Source of the DNA: Arthrobacter sp.
Lineage (GTDB): Bacteria > Actinomycetota > Actinomycetes > Actinomycetales > Micrococcaceae
Length of the DNA: 6,741 nucleotides
Assembly: GCA_025464925.1 (NCBI GenBank)
Contig: JAODMS010000240.1
Location: forward strand, 1 to 6,741
Reading direction: 5' to 3'
The position numbers and the translations under genes are program-made. The notes below the pieces were generated by a model, which saw only the letters and a list, made by a program, of their open reading frames with translations, was not told the origin of the DNA and ran no database searches. Positions 1-5,254 of the stretch are shown here, in pieces; within the stretch, counting starts at the first letter, position 1, and each line of letters opens with the position of its first letter.

Positions 1-1091
1 TCTGCGAGGCGGTCGAAGCCGGAATTGATATCTTCGAGATGCAATACGGCCGACCGCAGACGGTCAATGGGCAGGCGTCCCTGCCGGTATAACTCCGCGT
101 AACGGGGGATATCACGTGAGGGCACGGCGCTTCCCATGTATCCGCCTACAACACGCTTCTCGTCACCGACATGGGACGCGAGAGGTATTTCCAGCACAGC
201 GGACGGCCGCGGAAGGGACGCGACAACCAATTGTCCGCCTCGCCGCACCATTGCGTAAGCGGATGCTGCCGCGGCCGGGACGCCTGCCATCTCGAACGAG
301 TGTTGGACTCCGCCGCCAGTGATGTCACGAACCTTGGATACGGCCTCCGGGTCACTAGCGTCTATCACATGCGTCGCACCGAGTTCCTGTGCGAGTCGCA
401 GCTTTGTTGGCACGGTATCGATCGCGATAATCGTCCCCGCCCCTGCGACTCTTGCTCCCATGACAGCGCTTAGTCCTACTCCGCCTAGGCCGGTGACCGC
501 CACACTCTCCCCGGCCCGTACCTGGGCAGTGTTGAGAACCGACCCGACGCCCGTCACAACCGCGCAGCCGAGCACAGCAGCATCGAGCAATGGGATTGCC
601 GGGTCGATTCGAATGAGTGATGATCGCGCCACGACCGCATACTCTGCGAACGATGAAATGCCGCTCCAGTGGTTCAGAGGTTGCCCTGCCGCGGCCAGCT
701 TCCGGGCACCGCCTGCGAGCAAGCCCTCAGCTCGGGATGACCAGGATGACTGGCAGAGGTTTGGCCGGCCGATCGAGCAGAACTCACAGACACCGCACGC
801 GTTGACGAATACCATCACGACCTTGTCGCCTGGGTTCAGGTCCGTGACGCCTTCGCCGAGCTCGGCAACAATGCCGGCACCCTCATGTCCCGCGACGGCC
901 GGAAGTGCACGAGGTCGAGAGCCTGAGATCGCCGAGAGGTCGCTGTGGCACAGGCCGGCGCTTGCGACCTGCACGAGAACTTGGCCAGTGCCAGGGCCCT
1001 CAATATCGATTTCCTCAATGGCGAGGGGCCGACTCGCCGTGTACGGTCGCGGGCGCCCGCACTCACGAAGGACTGCTGCCTGCATTTTCAC
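1..1091 (-). CDS. Zinc-dependent medium-chain alcohol dehydrogenase (3' end outside the window)
   Basis: Predicted cytoplasmic NAD-dependent enzyme that oxidises an alcohol to an aldehyde. The 363 codons visible cover nearly the whole family length of about 370, so only some 10 residues are missing at the left edge. Catalytic-zinc ligands are Cys48 (GLCHSD), His69 (GHEGAG) and Cys176 (GCAVVTG). The structural-zinc loop is intact, with Cys99, Cys102, Cys105 and Cys113. The Rossmann motif GLGGVG is at about 201-206, and Asp225 after the next strand suggests NAD rather than NADP. The C-terminal part has the family's GGYMGSA and GRLPID segments. Start: GTG at 1091 has AAGGAG seven bases upstream; an ATG two codons later is too far from it. 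It is the last gene of the minus-strand operon, 67 bases after the symporter stop, and is separated from it by a strong stem-loop. The Cys48/Cys176 set resembles the glutathione- or mycothiol-dependent and benzyl-alcohol group, but the substrate is unknown. An omega-hydroxy acid is my inference from the neighbours. Confidence 0.95.
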   Translation of the reverse strand, partial: MKMQAAVLRECGRPRPYTASRPLAIEEIDIEGPGTGQVLVQVASAGLCHSDLSAISGSRPRALPAVAGHEGAGIVAELGEGVTDLNPGDKVVMVFVNACGVCEFCSIGRPNLCQSSWSSRAEGLLAGGARKLAAAGQPLNHWSGISSFAEYAVVARSSLIRIDPAIPLLDAAVLGCAVVTGVGSVLNTAQVRAGESVAVTGLGGVGLSAVMGARVAGAGTIIAIDTVPTKLRLAQELGATHVIDASDPEAVSKVRDITGGGVQHSFEMAGVPAAAASAYAMVRRGGQLVVASLPRPSAVLEIPLASHVGDEKRVVGGYMGSAVPSRDIPRYAELYRQGRLPIDRLRSAVLHLEDINSGFDRLA

Positions 1092-1098
1092 TGGTCTA

Positions 1099-1104
1099 CT
1101 CCTT
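1099..1104 (-). promoter_or_regulatory. Ribosome binding site deciding the GTG start of the alcohol dehydrogenase
   Basis: On the minus strand AAGGAG lies seven bases before GTG at 1091. The next in-frame ATG, at 1085, would be 13 bases away, so GTG is preferred. Confidence 0.85.
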
Positions 1105-1111
1105 CTAGAGC

Positions 1112-1148
1112 GGCGTGTTGCCGGACCCGTCGGGCCCGACAACACGCC
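1112..1148 (-). promoter_or_regulatory. Strong intercistronic stem-loop between symporter and alcohol dehydrogenase genes
   Basis: The outer arms GGCGTGTTG and CAACACGCC pair perfectly. The inner part continues the helix to a total of 17 base pairs closed by a three-base loop at 1129-1131. Two positions (1121/1139 and 1125/1135) are C-A or A-C mismatches if read as plus-strand RNA, but become G-U wobble pairs in minus-strand RNA. This suggests that the working form is the operon transcript. It begins 10 bases after the symporter stop and ends 7 bases before the next ribosome binding site. No run of U follows, so it is not a classical intrinsic terminator. It could be a U-less terminator or attenuator that lowers dehydrogenase expression, or a 3' stabiliser of the upstream message. 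The structure is seen directly; the role is inferred. Confidence 0.8.
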
Positions 1149-1158
1149 ACAAGATCGG

Positions 1159-2499
1159 CTACAGCGTCGCGTCGCGTGTTTCGCGCATAAACACGAGGCA
1201 GACCACCGAGACGATGCCGGCGATGCCCGCCATGATCACAACCGGAATGAAGCTGCCGTTTGCACCAATAACCAGTGCCGCTGCGATCAACGGCGTCGGA
1301 CCTGAAATAATTGCTCCCGAGAGCTGGTAAGCGAGCGACACTCCGCTGTAGCGAGACCGTGCATCGAACGTCTCCGACAGCATGCTCGAGAGCAAGGCGT
1401 AACAGGGTGCATGGCCGAAGACTAGGCCAATGCTGATGGCGATGGTGAGCTGCACAACGTCGCCGGACTGCACCATAAGGAAAAACGGATACATGAACAC
1501 GGCCAGAACACTCGAGCCGAAGATGAGGATCGGCTTGCGGCCCACCTTGTCCGAGATCGTTGCCCATACCGGGATGGCGACAAGGTCGAGAAGCGCTGCG
1601 ATCATGAGAGCAGTAAGCGTCTCCGCCCGGGTCATCCCAACGTATGTCGCCGCATAGCTGAGCGCGTAGGTGCTGATGATGTAGAACCCGACGTTGACCG
1701 AAGCCTGCATGAATATGGCGAGAAACGTGCGGCTCTTCGCGTACTTAAGGACGTCAAGAAGCGGCATTTTGAGGTGCTCTCCCTCAGCCTGCAGCTTCTT
1801 GAAAGTGGGTGATTCGGAAACCTTAAGCCGGATCACAAGGCCAATGATCACCAGCAGGCAGCTCGCCAGGAACGGTACCCGCCAGCCCCAGGCGAGGAAA
1901 GCTTCTTCTGGCATGCCGCTGGAGAGGAAATAGAGCACAGTCGAAGAAGTGATCAGCCCGATTGGGATTCCCATCTGCGGCCAGCTTCCGTAGAAGCCGC
2001 GCTTGCCCGCAGGAGCGTGCTCGACCGCCATAAGCACTGCACCGCCCCATTCCCCTCCGACTGCGAAACCCTGAACAAGTCGCAGCACAACCAGTAGAAC
2101 CGGCGCCCATAGTCCGATCTGCTGATACGTCGGGAGCACGCCAACCAAGAACGTCGCACCTCCCATGAGGACAAGCGTTGTGACGAGCGCAGCTTTGCGG
2201 CCGATTCGGTCTCCGAAATGGCCGAAAACCATGCCCCCGATGGGGCGCGCGACGAAGCCTACACCGAAGGTTGCAAGGCCCGCCAGGACACCCATTGCCG
2301 GTGACAGGTCAGGGAAAAACAACTTATTGAAGACCAAAGCTGCGGCTTGGCCGTAAATAAAGAAGTCATACCATTCGATGCTGGTGCCCACAAGGCTTGC
2401 GAATGCGACCTTTCGAGACTCCTTGGTGGGTTCTTCGGCCGCGGTCGTTATTACCGTGCGGTCCGGTTCACCGCCGGGCAGGTTTGTTGTCTGAACCAT
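1159..2499 (-). CDS. MFS transporter, metabolite:H+ symporter (MHS) family
   Basis: Predicted inner-membrane proton symporter importing a small organic acid or related metabolite. The protein is 446 residues, the normal MHS length, with about 12 hydrophobic segments and a polar N-terminal tail of about 30 residues. Helix 1 carries SIEWYDFFIYG (40-50). The loop 2-3 motif A is GHFGDRIGRK (93-102), repeated in weaker form as ISDKVGRK (315-322) in the second half. RLVQGFAVGGEWGGA (140-154) is a hallmark of the MHS group (relatives of ShiA, ProP and KgtP). Start: ATG at 2499 follows AAAGGAGG by five bases. The longer in-frame extension to 2592 would overlap the upstream hydrolase gene and lacks family similarity. 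It sits 35 bases downstream of the hydrolase, so the two are very probably co-transcribed. Family members carry citrate, 2-oxoglutarate, shikimate, aromatic acids or osmolytes. Here the neighbours suggest the pathway's substrate, but this cannot be decided from the sequence. Confidence 0.96.
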   Translation of the reverse strand: MVQTTNLPGGEPDRTVITTAAEEPTKESRKVAFASLVGTSIEWYDFFIYGQAAALVFNKLFFPDLSPAMGVLAGLATFGVGFVARPIGGMVFGHFGDRIGRKAALVTTLVLMGGATFLVGVLPTYQQIGLWAPVLLVVLRLVQGFAVGGEWGGAVLMAVEHAPAGKRGFYGSWPQMGIPIGLITSSTVLYFLSSGMPEEAFLAWGWRVPFLASCLLVIIGLVIRLKVSESPTFKKLQAEGEHLKMPLLDVLKYAKSRTFLAIFMQASVNVGFYIISTYALSYAATYVGMTRAETLTALMIAALLDLVAIPVWATISDKVGRKPILIFGSSVLAVFMYPFFLMVQSGDVVQLTIAISIGLVFGHAPCYALLSSMLSETFDARSRYSGVSLAYQLSGAIISGPTPLIAAALVIGANGSFIPVVIMAGIAGIVSVVCLVFMRETRDATL

Positions 2500-2504
2500 G
2501 TTGT

Positions 2505-2512
2505 CCTCCTTT
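2505..2512 (-). promoter_or_regulatory. Strong ribosome binding site deciding the symporter start
   Basis: AAAGGAGG on the minus strand, five bases from ATG at 2499. It is the best Shine-Dalgarno in the window and rules out the longer frame that starts inside the upstream gene. Confidence 0.9.
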
Positions 2513-2534
2513 GGACGCTGGCTGGGCTTTAGAA

Positions 2535-3353
2535 TTATGCGAACGTTCCCGCTGTCAATACAGCCGGATCGTGGCTTGGAATGATGGTGCAAGCGAGTTG
2601 CTCAATACGTCTGAAGCTCGCCATGTAATCGGTGAGACTGGTAAAGGTGCCGGATGGAAGATGGTCGACAGCTGCGTCGCCCTCCCAGTTCTCGTAACTG
2701 CCGATGCAATCTCCGGCGATTAGGAAACGTGTGCCTCCAGTTGAGACCAATACACCCTGTGAACCCGGCGAGTGGCCCGGAAGGTGAATGACGCTCACGC
2801 CTGGTGCGATCTCGACGTCGCCTCGGACGACGTCTAACCGCCCGATGTCGGAGACCCAGCGAGGCACCCTGTTGCCGACGCGCTCGTAGGCTTTGGAGTG
2901 CGGTTGTTCGGGAGAAACGGCGTAAGCAAGCTCCGACTTCTGGACGACGATCCTCGCCTTCGGGAAGAGGTGGTTGTTGGACGAGTGGTCCCAGTGCAGG
3001 TGCGTGTTCACGACGGTGCGCACATCGAGGAGATCTATACCTAGCCTGTCCAGTGCAGCCTCGGGTTGCTGAGCCGCCGACTGGCGAATCGTGTAGCCAT
3101 GCACTTCACGGACTTCGTCGGGTGATGCACCGCCCGTGTCGACAACGATCGGGTGCTCCCCGCCGGTAATAACGAACATGATCAGCGGGAGATCGACGGT
3201 TTTTGTCCAGTGCCGCATGTGTACGAGCGCCGGCATCGGCCAGCCCACGATGTCTCCGACGTGCAACGCATGGATCCTAAGTCCATCCGCCGCCGACGTT
3301 CCCGGAGTACGGAGGCCAGCGTATGGCACCGCAACTTCGTCACTGATCTGCAT
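2535..3353 (-). CDS. Metallo-beta-lactamase-fold hydrolase, lactonase-like (N-acyl homoserine lactonase / gamma-lactonase type)
   Basis: Predicted cytoplasmic two-metal (usually zinc) hydrolase of 272 residues, similar in size to bacterial MBL-fold lactonases. The metal set is complete: THLHWDH gives His118, His120, Asp122 and His123; HLPGHSPGSQG gives His194; IAGDCIG gives Asp215; and SHDP gives His261. VDTG at 71-74 is the usual strand before the active site. There is no signal peptide. Start: ATG at 3353 has AAGGGG ten bases upstream. The frame continues open to 3437, but those 28 extra residues are a low-complexity stretch lying in the intergenic region. It is the first gene of the operon, ahead of the symporter and alcohol dehydrogenase, and divergent from a LysR gene. 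Lactone ring opening is the best guess from the overall motif pattern and the company it keeps. Other MBL-fold activities (thioester, ester or phosphonate hydrolysis) are not excluded. The exact lactone is unknown. Confidence 0.93.
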   Translation of the reverse strand: MQISDEVAVPYAGLRTPGTSAADGLRIHALHVGDIVGWPMPALVHMRHWTKTVDLPLIMFVITGGEHPIVVDTGGASPDEVREVHGYTIRQSAAQQPEAALDRLGIDLLDVRTVVNTHLHWDHSSNNHLFPKARIVVQKSELAYAVSPEQPHSKAYERVGNRVPRWVSDIGRLDVVRGDVEIAPGVSVIHLPGHSPGSQGVLVSTGGTRFLIAGDCIGSYENWEGDAAVDHLPSGTFTSLTDYMASFRRIEQLACTIIPSHDPAVLTAGTFA

Positions 3354-3476
3354 TGATCGTCTTCCCCTTAGCGACGTGGACGGAGGCTCCGTGCCACCCC
3401 ACGATGTGGTTGCACTCGACTCCGGTGCCGAAAGCAATTCTCATCGATCACTGATTTGAAGACAAACAACGTTAAG

Positions 3477-3505
3477 TTGAAGAGCTTTAAGCTGAGCTTT
3501 ATAGT
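3477..3505 (+). promoter_or_regulatory. LysR promoter, probably giving a leaderless mRNA
   Basis: The -35 box TTGAAG (3477-3482) and -10 box TATAGT (3500-3505) are separated by exactly 17 bases; they match consensus at 4 and 5 of 6 positions. Six bases follow before the ATG at 3512, so the expected transcription start coincides with the A of the start codon. No Shine-Dalgarno precedes this ATG or the next one at 3530, which agrees with leaderless translation, common in actinobacteria. Confidence 0.7.
3483..3499. promoter_or_regulatory. Overlapping palindromes filling the LysR promoter spacer (candidate autoregulatory operator)
   Basis: AGCTTTAAGCT (3483-3493) and AAGCTGAGCTT (3489-3499) are both perfect 5-bp dyads around a single central base, and they share bases 3489-3493. 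GAGCTTTA is directly repeated at 3482-3489 and 3494-3501, about one helical turn apart. They fill the spacer between -35 and -10 exactly, where a bound protein would block RNA polymerase. LysR itself is the natural candidate, since autorepression is usual in the family, but no clean T-N11-A box was found. Confidence 0.5.
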
Positions 3506-3511
3506 GAGTCG

Positions 3512-4459
3512 ATGACCGCAACCCACCGCATGAGCATAAAGAGAATGCTGATCCTCGTTGAGGTAGCGCGGTCGGGATCGCTTTCGGGGGCCGCCCGCAC
3601 GTTGCACTACACGCCCTCGGCGATTTCACAGCAGATCGTTCAGCTTCAGGGGGAGGCAGGCCATGCGCTCATTCAGCGCACGGCGCGGGGGGTGCATCTC
3701 ACAGATGCCGGCCGTATTGTTGTCCGCCACGCCGAACGCATAGAGCGGATGCAGGAGGCGGCACACCGGGAGCTGGAAGACCTGGGTGCTCTTAAAACGG
3801 GAACTCTTCGGTTGGGGACGTTTGGTTCCCTAACGCAGTCACTTCTACCGGACATCCTGTCTGAGTTCCGTAGCAGGGCCCCCGCCGTTGAGGTGAGCCT
3901 CGCGAGCAGCACACGCGATGACCTGCGCCTACGGCTGCAATCGGGCGAGATTGAACTCGCCTTTCTTTGGGACTACCCGTATGATCCATTGATTCCCGTG
4001 GCCGACGAAGAGATCACCTTCCTGGCTCACGACCCCTGTGTCCTGCTTGTGCCGGCAGGACACCGTCTCGCCAGCGAGCGAGAGGCGAAGGTCTCGACGT
4101 TGCTTGAGGAGAAGTGGATCGCCCGCGGTACCGCAGCCGACCGCGACCTGCTGGCTCGCCTGGGCGTCCGTGCAGCACGCACGGTGTTCGAGGGGCAGAG
4201 CTACGAGGAGATGCAGGCAGTCGTAGAAGCCGGCATCGGCATCGCCTTGATGCCGGAGTCAGCGACGGTAAACCTCAGGCCCGGCGTGTGCCTACTGCAG
4301 GCCTCGGGCGGGCCAGTACGTCGATTCTGGTTCGCGCTCCGAAGGCAAAGCAGAATGTCTCCAGCTGCGTCAGTCATGAATTCGCTGCTGCGCAACAAGG
4401 CGGAAACCGGCCGGTCCAGTGCGTCGGTTATGCCCGTTCCGCTGCCAAGATTGATCTGA
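3512..4459 (+). CDS. LysR-family transcriptional regulator
   Basis: Predicted DNA-binding regulator of 315 residues, the usual family length. Residues about 9-66 form the winged helix-turn-helix, with GSLSGAARTLHYTPSAISQQ (22-41) as the helix-turn-helix core and TDAGR (64-68) at the wing. A linker helix follows to about residue 92. The effector-binding domain starts at GTLRLGTFGS (97 onward) and contains AFLWDY and the typical GIGIALMPE segment near residue 246. The C-terminus is a short polar tail. The start at 3512 is supported by a promoter whose predicted start point is this ATG; a second ATG at 3530 is possible. It faces the hydrolase-symporter-dehydrogenase operon across 158 bases, so it is probably the inducer-responsive regulator of that operon and of itself. 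Its 3' end overlaps the convergent GntR gene by 32 bases. The effector is unknown. Confidence 0.95.
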   Translation: MTATHRMSIKRMLILVEVARSGSLSGAARTLHYTPSAISQQIVQLQGEAGHALIQRTARGVHLTDAGRIVVRHAERIERMQEAAHRELEDLGALKTGTLRLGTFGSLTQSLLPDILSEFRSRAPAVEVSLASSTRDDLRLRLQSGEIELAFLWDYPYDPLIPVADEEITFLAHDPCVLLVPAGHRLASEREAKVSTLLEEKWIARGTAADRDLLARLGVRAARTVFEGQSYEEMQAVVEAGIGIALMPESATVNLRPGVCLLQASGGPVRRFWFALRRQSRMSPAASVMNSLLRNKAETGRSSASVMPVPLPRLI

Positions 4460-5090
4460 GTGCAGCGTTGGCTGCGAGATGGATGTGCTCCCGCCACAGC
4501 TCGGCTGCTCGTTCGGCATCGCGACTCTGCATTGCTTGAAGTACTTGCCGCATCTCGGTCAGGCTCGCGGCGGGTCTCCCCGGTGAACTAAGCGACTGAA
4601 GTCGAAGGGTGGCGAGTCGTCCATACATACTCCGCGCCTGGGCATGGAGCTGCTCGTTCTTCCCGCCTGCGTAGAGCAAGTCATAGAAATCATCCTTAGC
4701 CGAGACGATCTCCGGGGTGTCGCCTGCCTCGACAGCATTGGCGAAATGGGTGAAGGCCTGCAGGAGGCGGTTCAGCTGATCATCGGTTGCGCGTACTGTG
4801 AAAAGCTTGACGGCCATGCATTCGAGGGCTTCGCGCACCTCGTAGAGCTGCATCGCGGCCTCCGGAGCAAGGATCGCAACAACTGGCCCTCGATTGGGAC
4901 GGATTTCCAGGAAGCCTTCCGCCTCCAACTGTCGGAGGGCCTCCCGGACCGTGTTCCGCGAGACGCCGAGTGACTCTGACAGCTCGCGCTCGATCAAACG
5001 CGAGCCGGCGGGAAGTTTGCCGCCAATAATCTCGCTGCGAATCGCTTCTGCTGCCTGGACCCTTACGGGTGCAGGATTTACCACGCGCAT
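4428..5090 (-). CDS. GntR-family regulator, FadR subfamily with FCD domain
   Basis: Predicted 220-residue DNA-binding regulator, typical of the FCD group. The N-terminal winged helix-turn-helix spans about 10-73, with LIERELSESLGVSRNTVREA (32-51) and the wing GFLEIRPNRGP (59-69). The C-terminal helical FCD ligand domain runs from about 80 to 215. The FCD metal site looks degenerate. Where the family has DxxFH there is KDDFY (Lys132, Tyr136), and the second usual His is Met180 (TEM). Only the last, His202, is kept. Start: ATG at 5090 has GGAAGG six bases upstream; in-frame ATGs up to 5168 would run into the shared control region. It is divergent from the aldehyde dehydrogenase, with a near-ideal operator dyad between them, so it is probably that gene's repressor and its own. 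Its stop codon lies inside the end of the convergent LysR gene. The effector is unknown; carboxylic acids are common for the subfamily. Confidence 0.95.
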   Translation of the reverse strand: MRVVNPAPVRVQAAEAIRSEIIGGKLPAGSRLIERELSESLGVSRNTVREALRQLEAEGFLEIRPNRGPVVAILAPEAAMQLYEVREALECMAVKLFTVRATDDQLNRLLQAFTHFANAVEAGDTPEIVSAKDDFYDLLYAGGKNEQLHAQARSMYGRLATLRLQSLSSPGRPAASLTEMRQVLQAMQSRDAERAAELWREHIHLAANAALRSILAAERA

Positions 5091-5096
5091 GTTGGC

Positions 5097-5102
5097 CCTT
5101 CC
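5097..5102 (-). promoter_or_regulatory. Ribosome binding site deciding the GntR start
   Basis: GGAAGG on the minus strand, six bases before ATG at 5090. It is a moderate match to the anti-Shine-Dalgarno, but better placed than anything before the upstream in-frame ATGs. Confidence 0.6.
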
Positions 5103-5161
5103 GTTCGCCCACATGACCATGCTACAGATCCGTGGCCCCGCCCGCACACATTTTGTCCCCA

Positions 5162-5190
5162 TTGCCAATTGATCAACAATTGGCTAATCT
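5162..5190 (+). promoter_or_regulatory. Promoter of the aldehyde dehydrogenase
   Basis: The -35 box TTGCCA (5162-5167, 5 of 6 to consensus) and -10 box TAATCT (5185-5190, fits the actinobacterial TAnnnT) are 17 bases apart. Transcription would begin near 5197, leaving a leader of roughly 58 bases. The inverted repeat at 5164-5184 lies across the -35 and spacer. Confidence 0.6.
5164..5184. promoter_or_regulatory. GntR-type operator: perfect 8-bp inverted repeat
   Basis: GCCAATTG, five bases, then CAATTGGC: a perfect dyad of 8-bp arms. The core ATTG-N5-CAAT and the nested palindrome TTGATCAA resemble known FadR/FCD operators. It sits between the divergent GntR and aldehyde dehydrogenase genes and covers the dehydrogenase promoter from inside the -35 to the base before the -10, the classical place for a repressor. 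Binding by the adjacent GntR protein is inferred. Confidence 0.75.
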
Positions 5191-5236
5191 CGGTGATGCT
5201 GGCGCCCGCCAGCGTAGTCAGCGGCAACGAAGCCGC

Positions 5237-5243
5237 GGGAGGG
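5237..5243 (+). promoter_or_regulatory. Ribosome binding site for the GTG start of the aldehyde dehydrogenase
   Basis: GGGAGGG ends 11 bases before GTG at 5255. The spacing is somewhat long, but no in-frame ATG occurs nearby; the first one lies well inside the conserved domain. Confidence 0.6.
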
Positions 5244-5254
5244 CAGTAGATAAC

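Larger units (their letters stand above)
3354..3511. promoter_or_regulatory. Divergent control region between the hydrolase operon and the LysR gene
   Basis: 158 bases without a gene. The right part (3467-3505) is AT-rich and carries the LysR promoter and several short dyads, including CAAC-N5-GTTG at 3467-3479. The left part holds the hydrolase leader, with a weak AAGGGG ribosome binding site at 3364-3369. I could not assign a convincing minus-strand promoter for the operon. Divergent LysR genes usually control the facing operon from such a gap, so an inducer-responsive activator site is expected here. Confidence 0.6.

Noticed and set aside
319..1305. Long plus-strand open frame of 328 codons opposite the alcohol dehydrogenase
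   Set aside because: Its translation has no recognisable domain and is rich in Pro, Thr, Ala and Arg. The minus strand carries a complete zinc dehydrogenase there, so this is a shadow frame.
2503..2516. Small hairpin (GTCC-N6-GGAC) around the symporter ribosome site as a translational switch
   Set aside because: The 4-bp stem is too weak and easily arises by chance around a purine-rich ribosome site.
2500..2592. 31-residue N-terminal extension of the symporter
   Set aside because: It would overlap the hydrolase gene, and the internal ATG at 2499 has a near-ideal ribosome binding site.
3354..3437. 28-residue N-terminal extension of the hydrolase
   Set aside because: Low-complexity residues in the intergenic region; the ATG at 3353 gives the usual family length and has a ribosome site.
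4462..4475. GCAGC-N4-GCTGC hairpin just after the LysR stop as a terminator
   Set aside because: Only five base pairs, no U tract, and it lies inside the GntR coding region.
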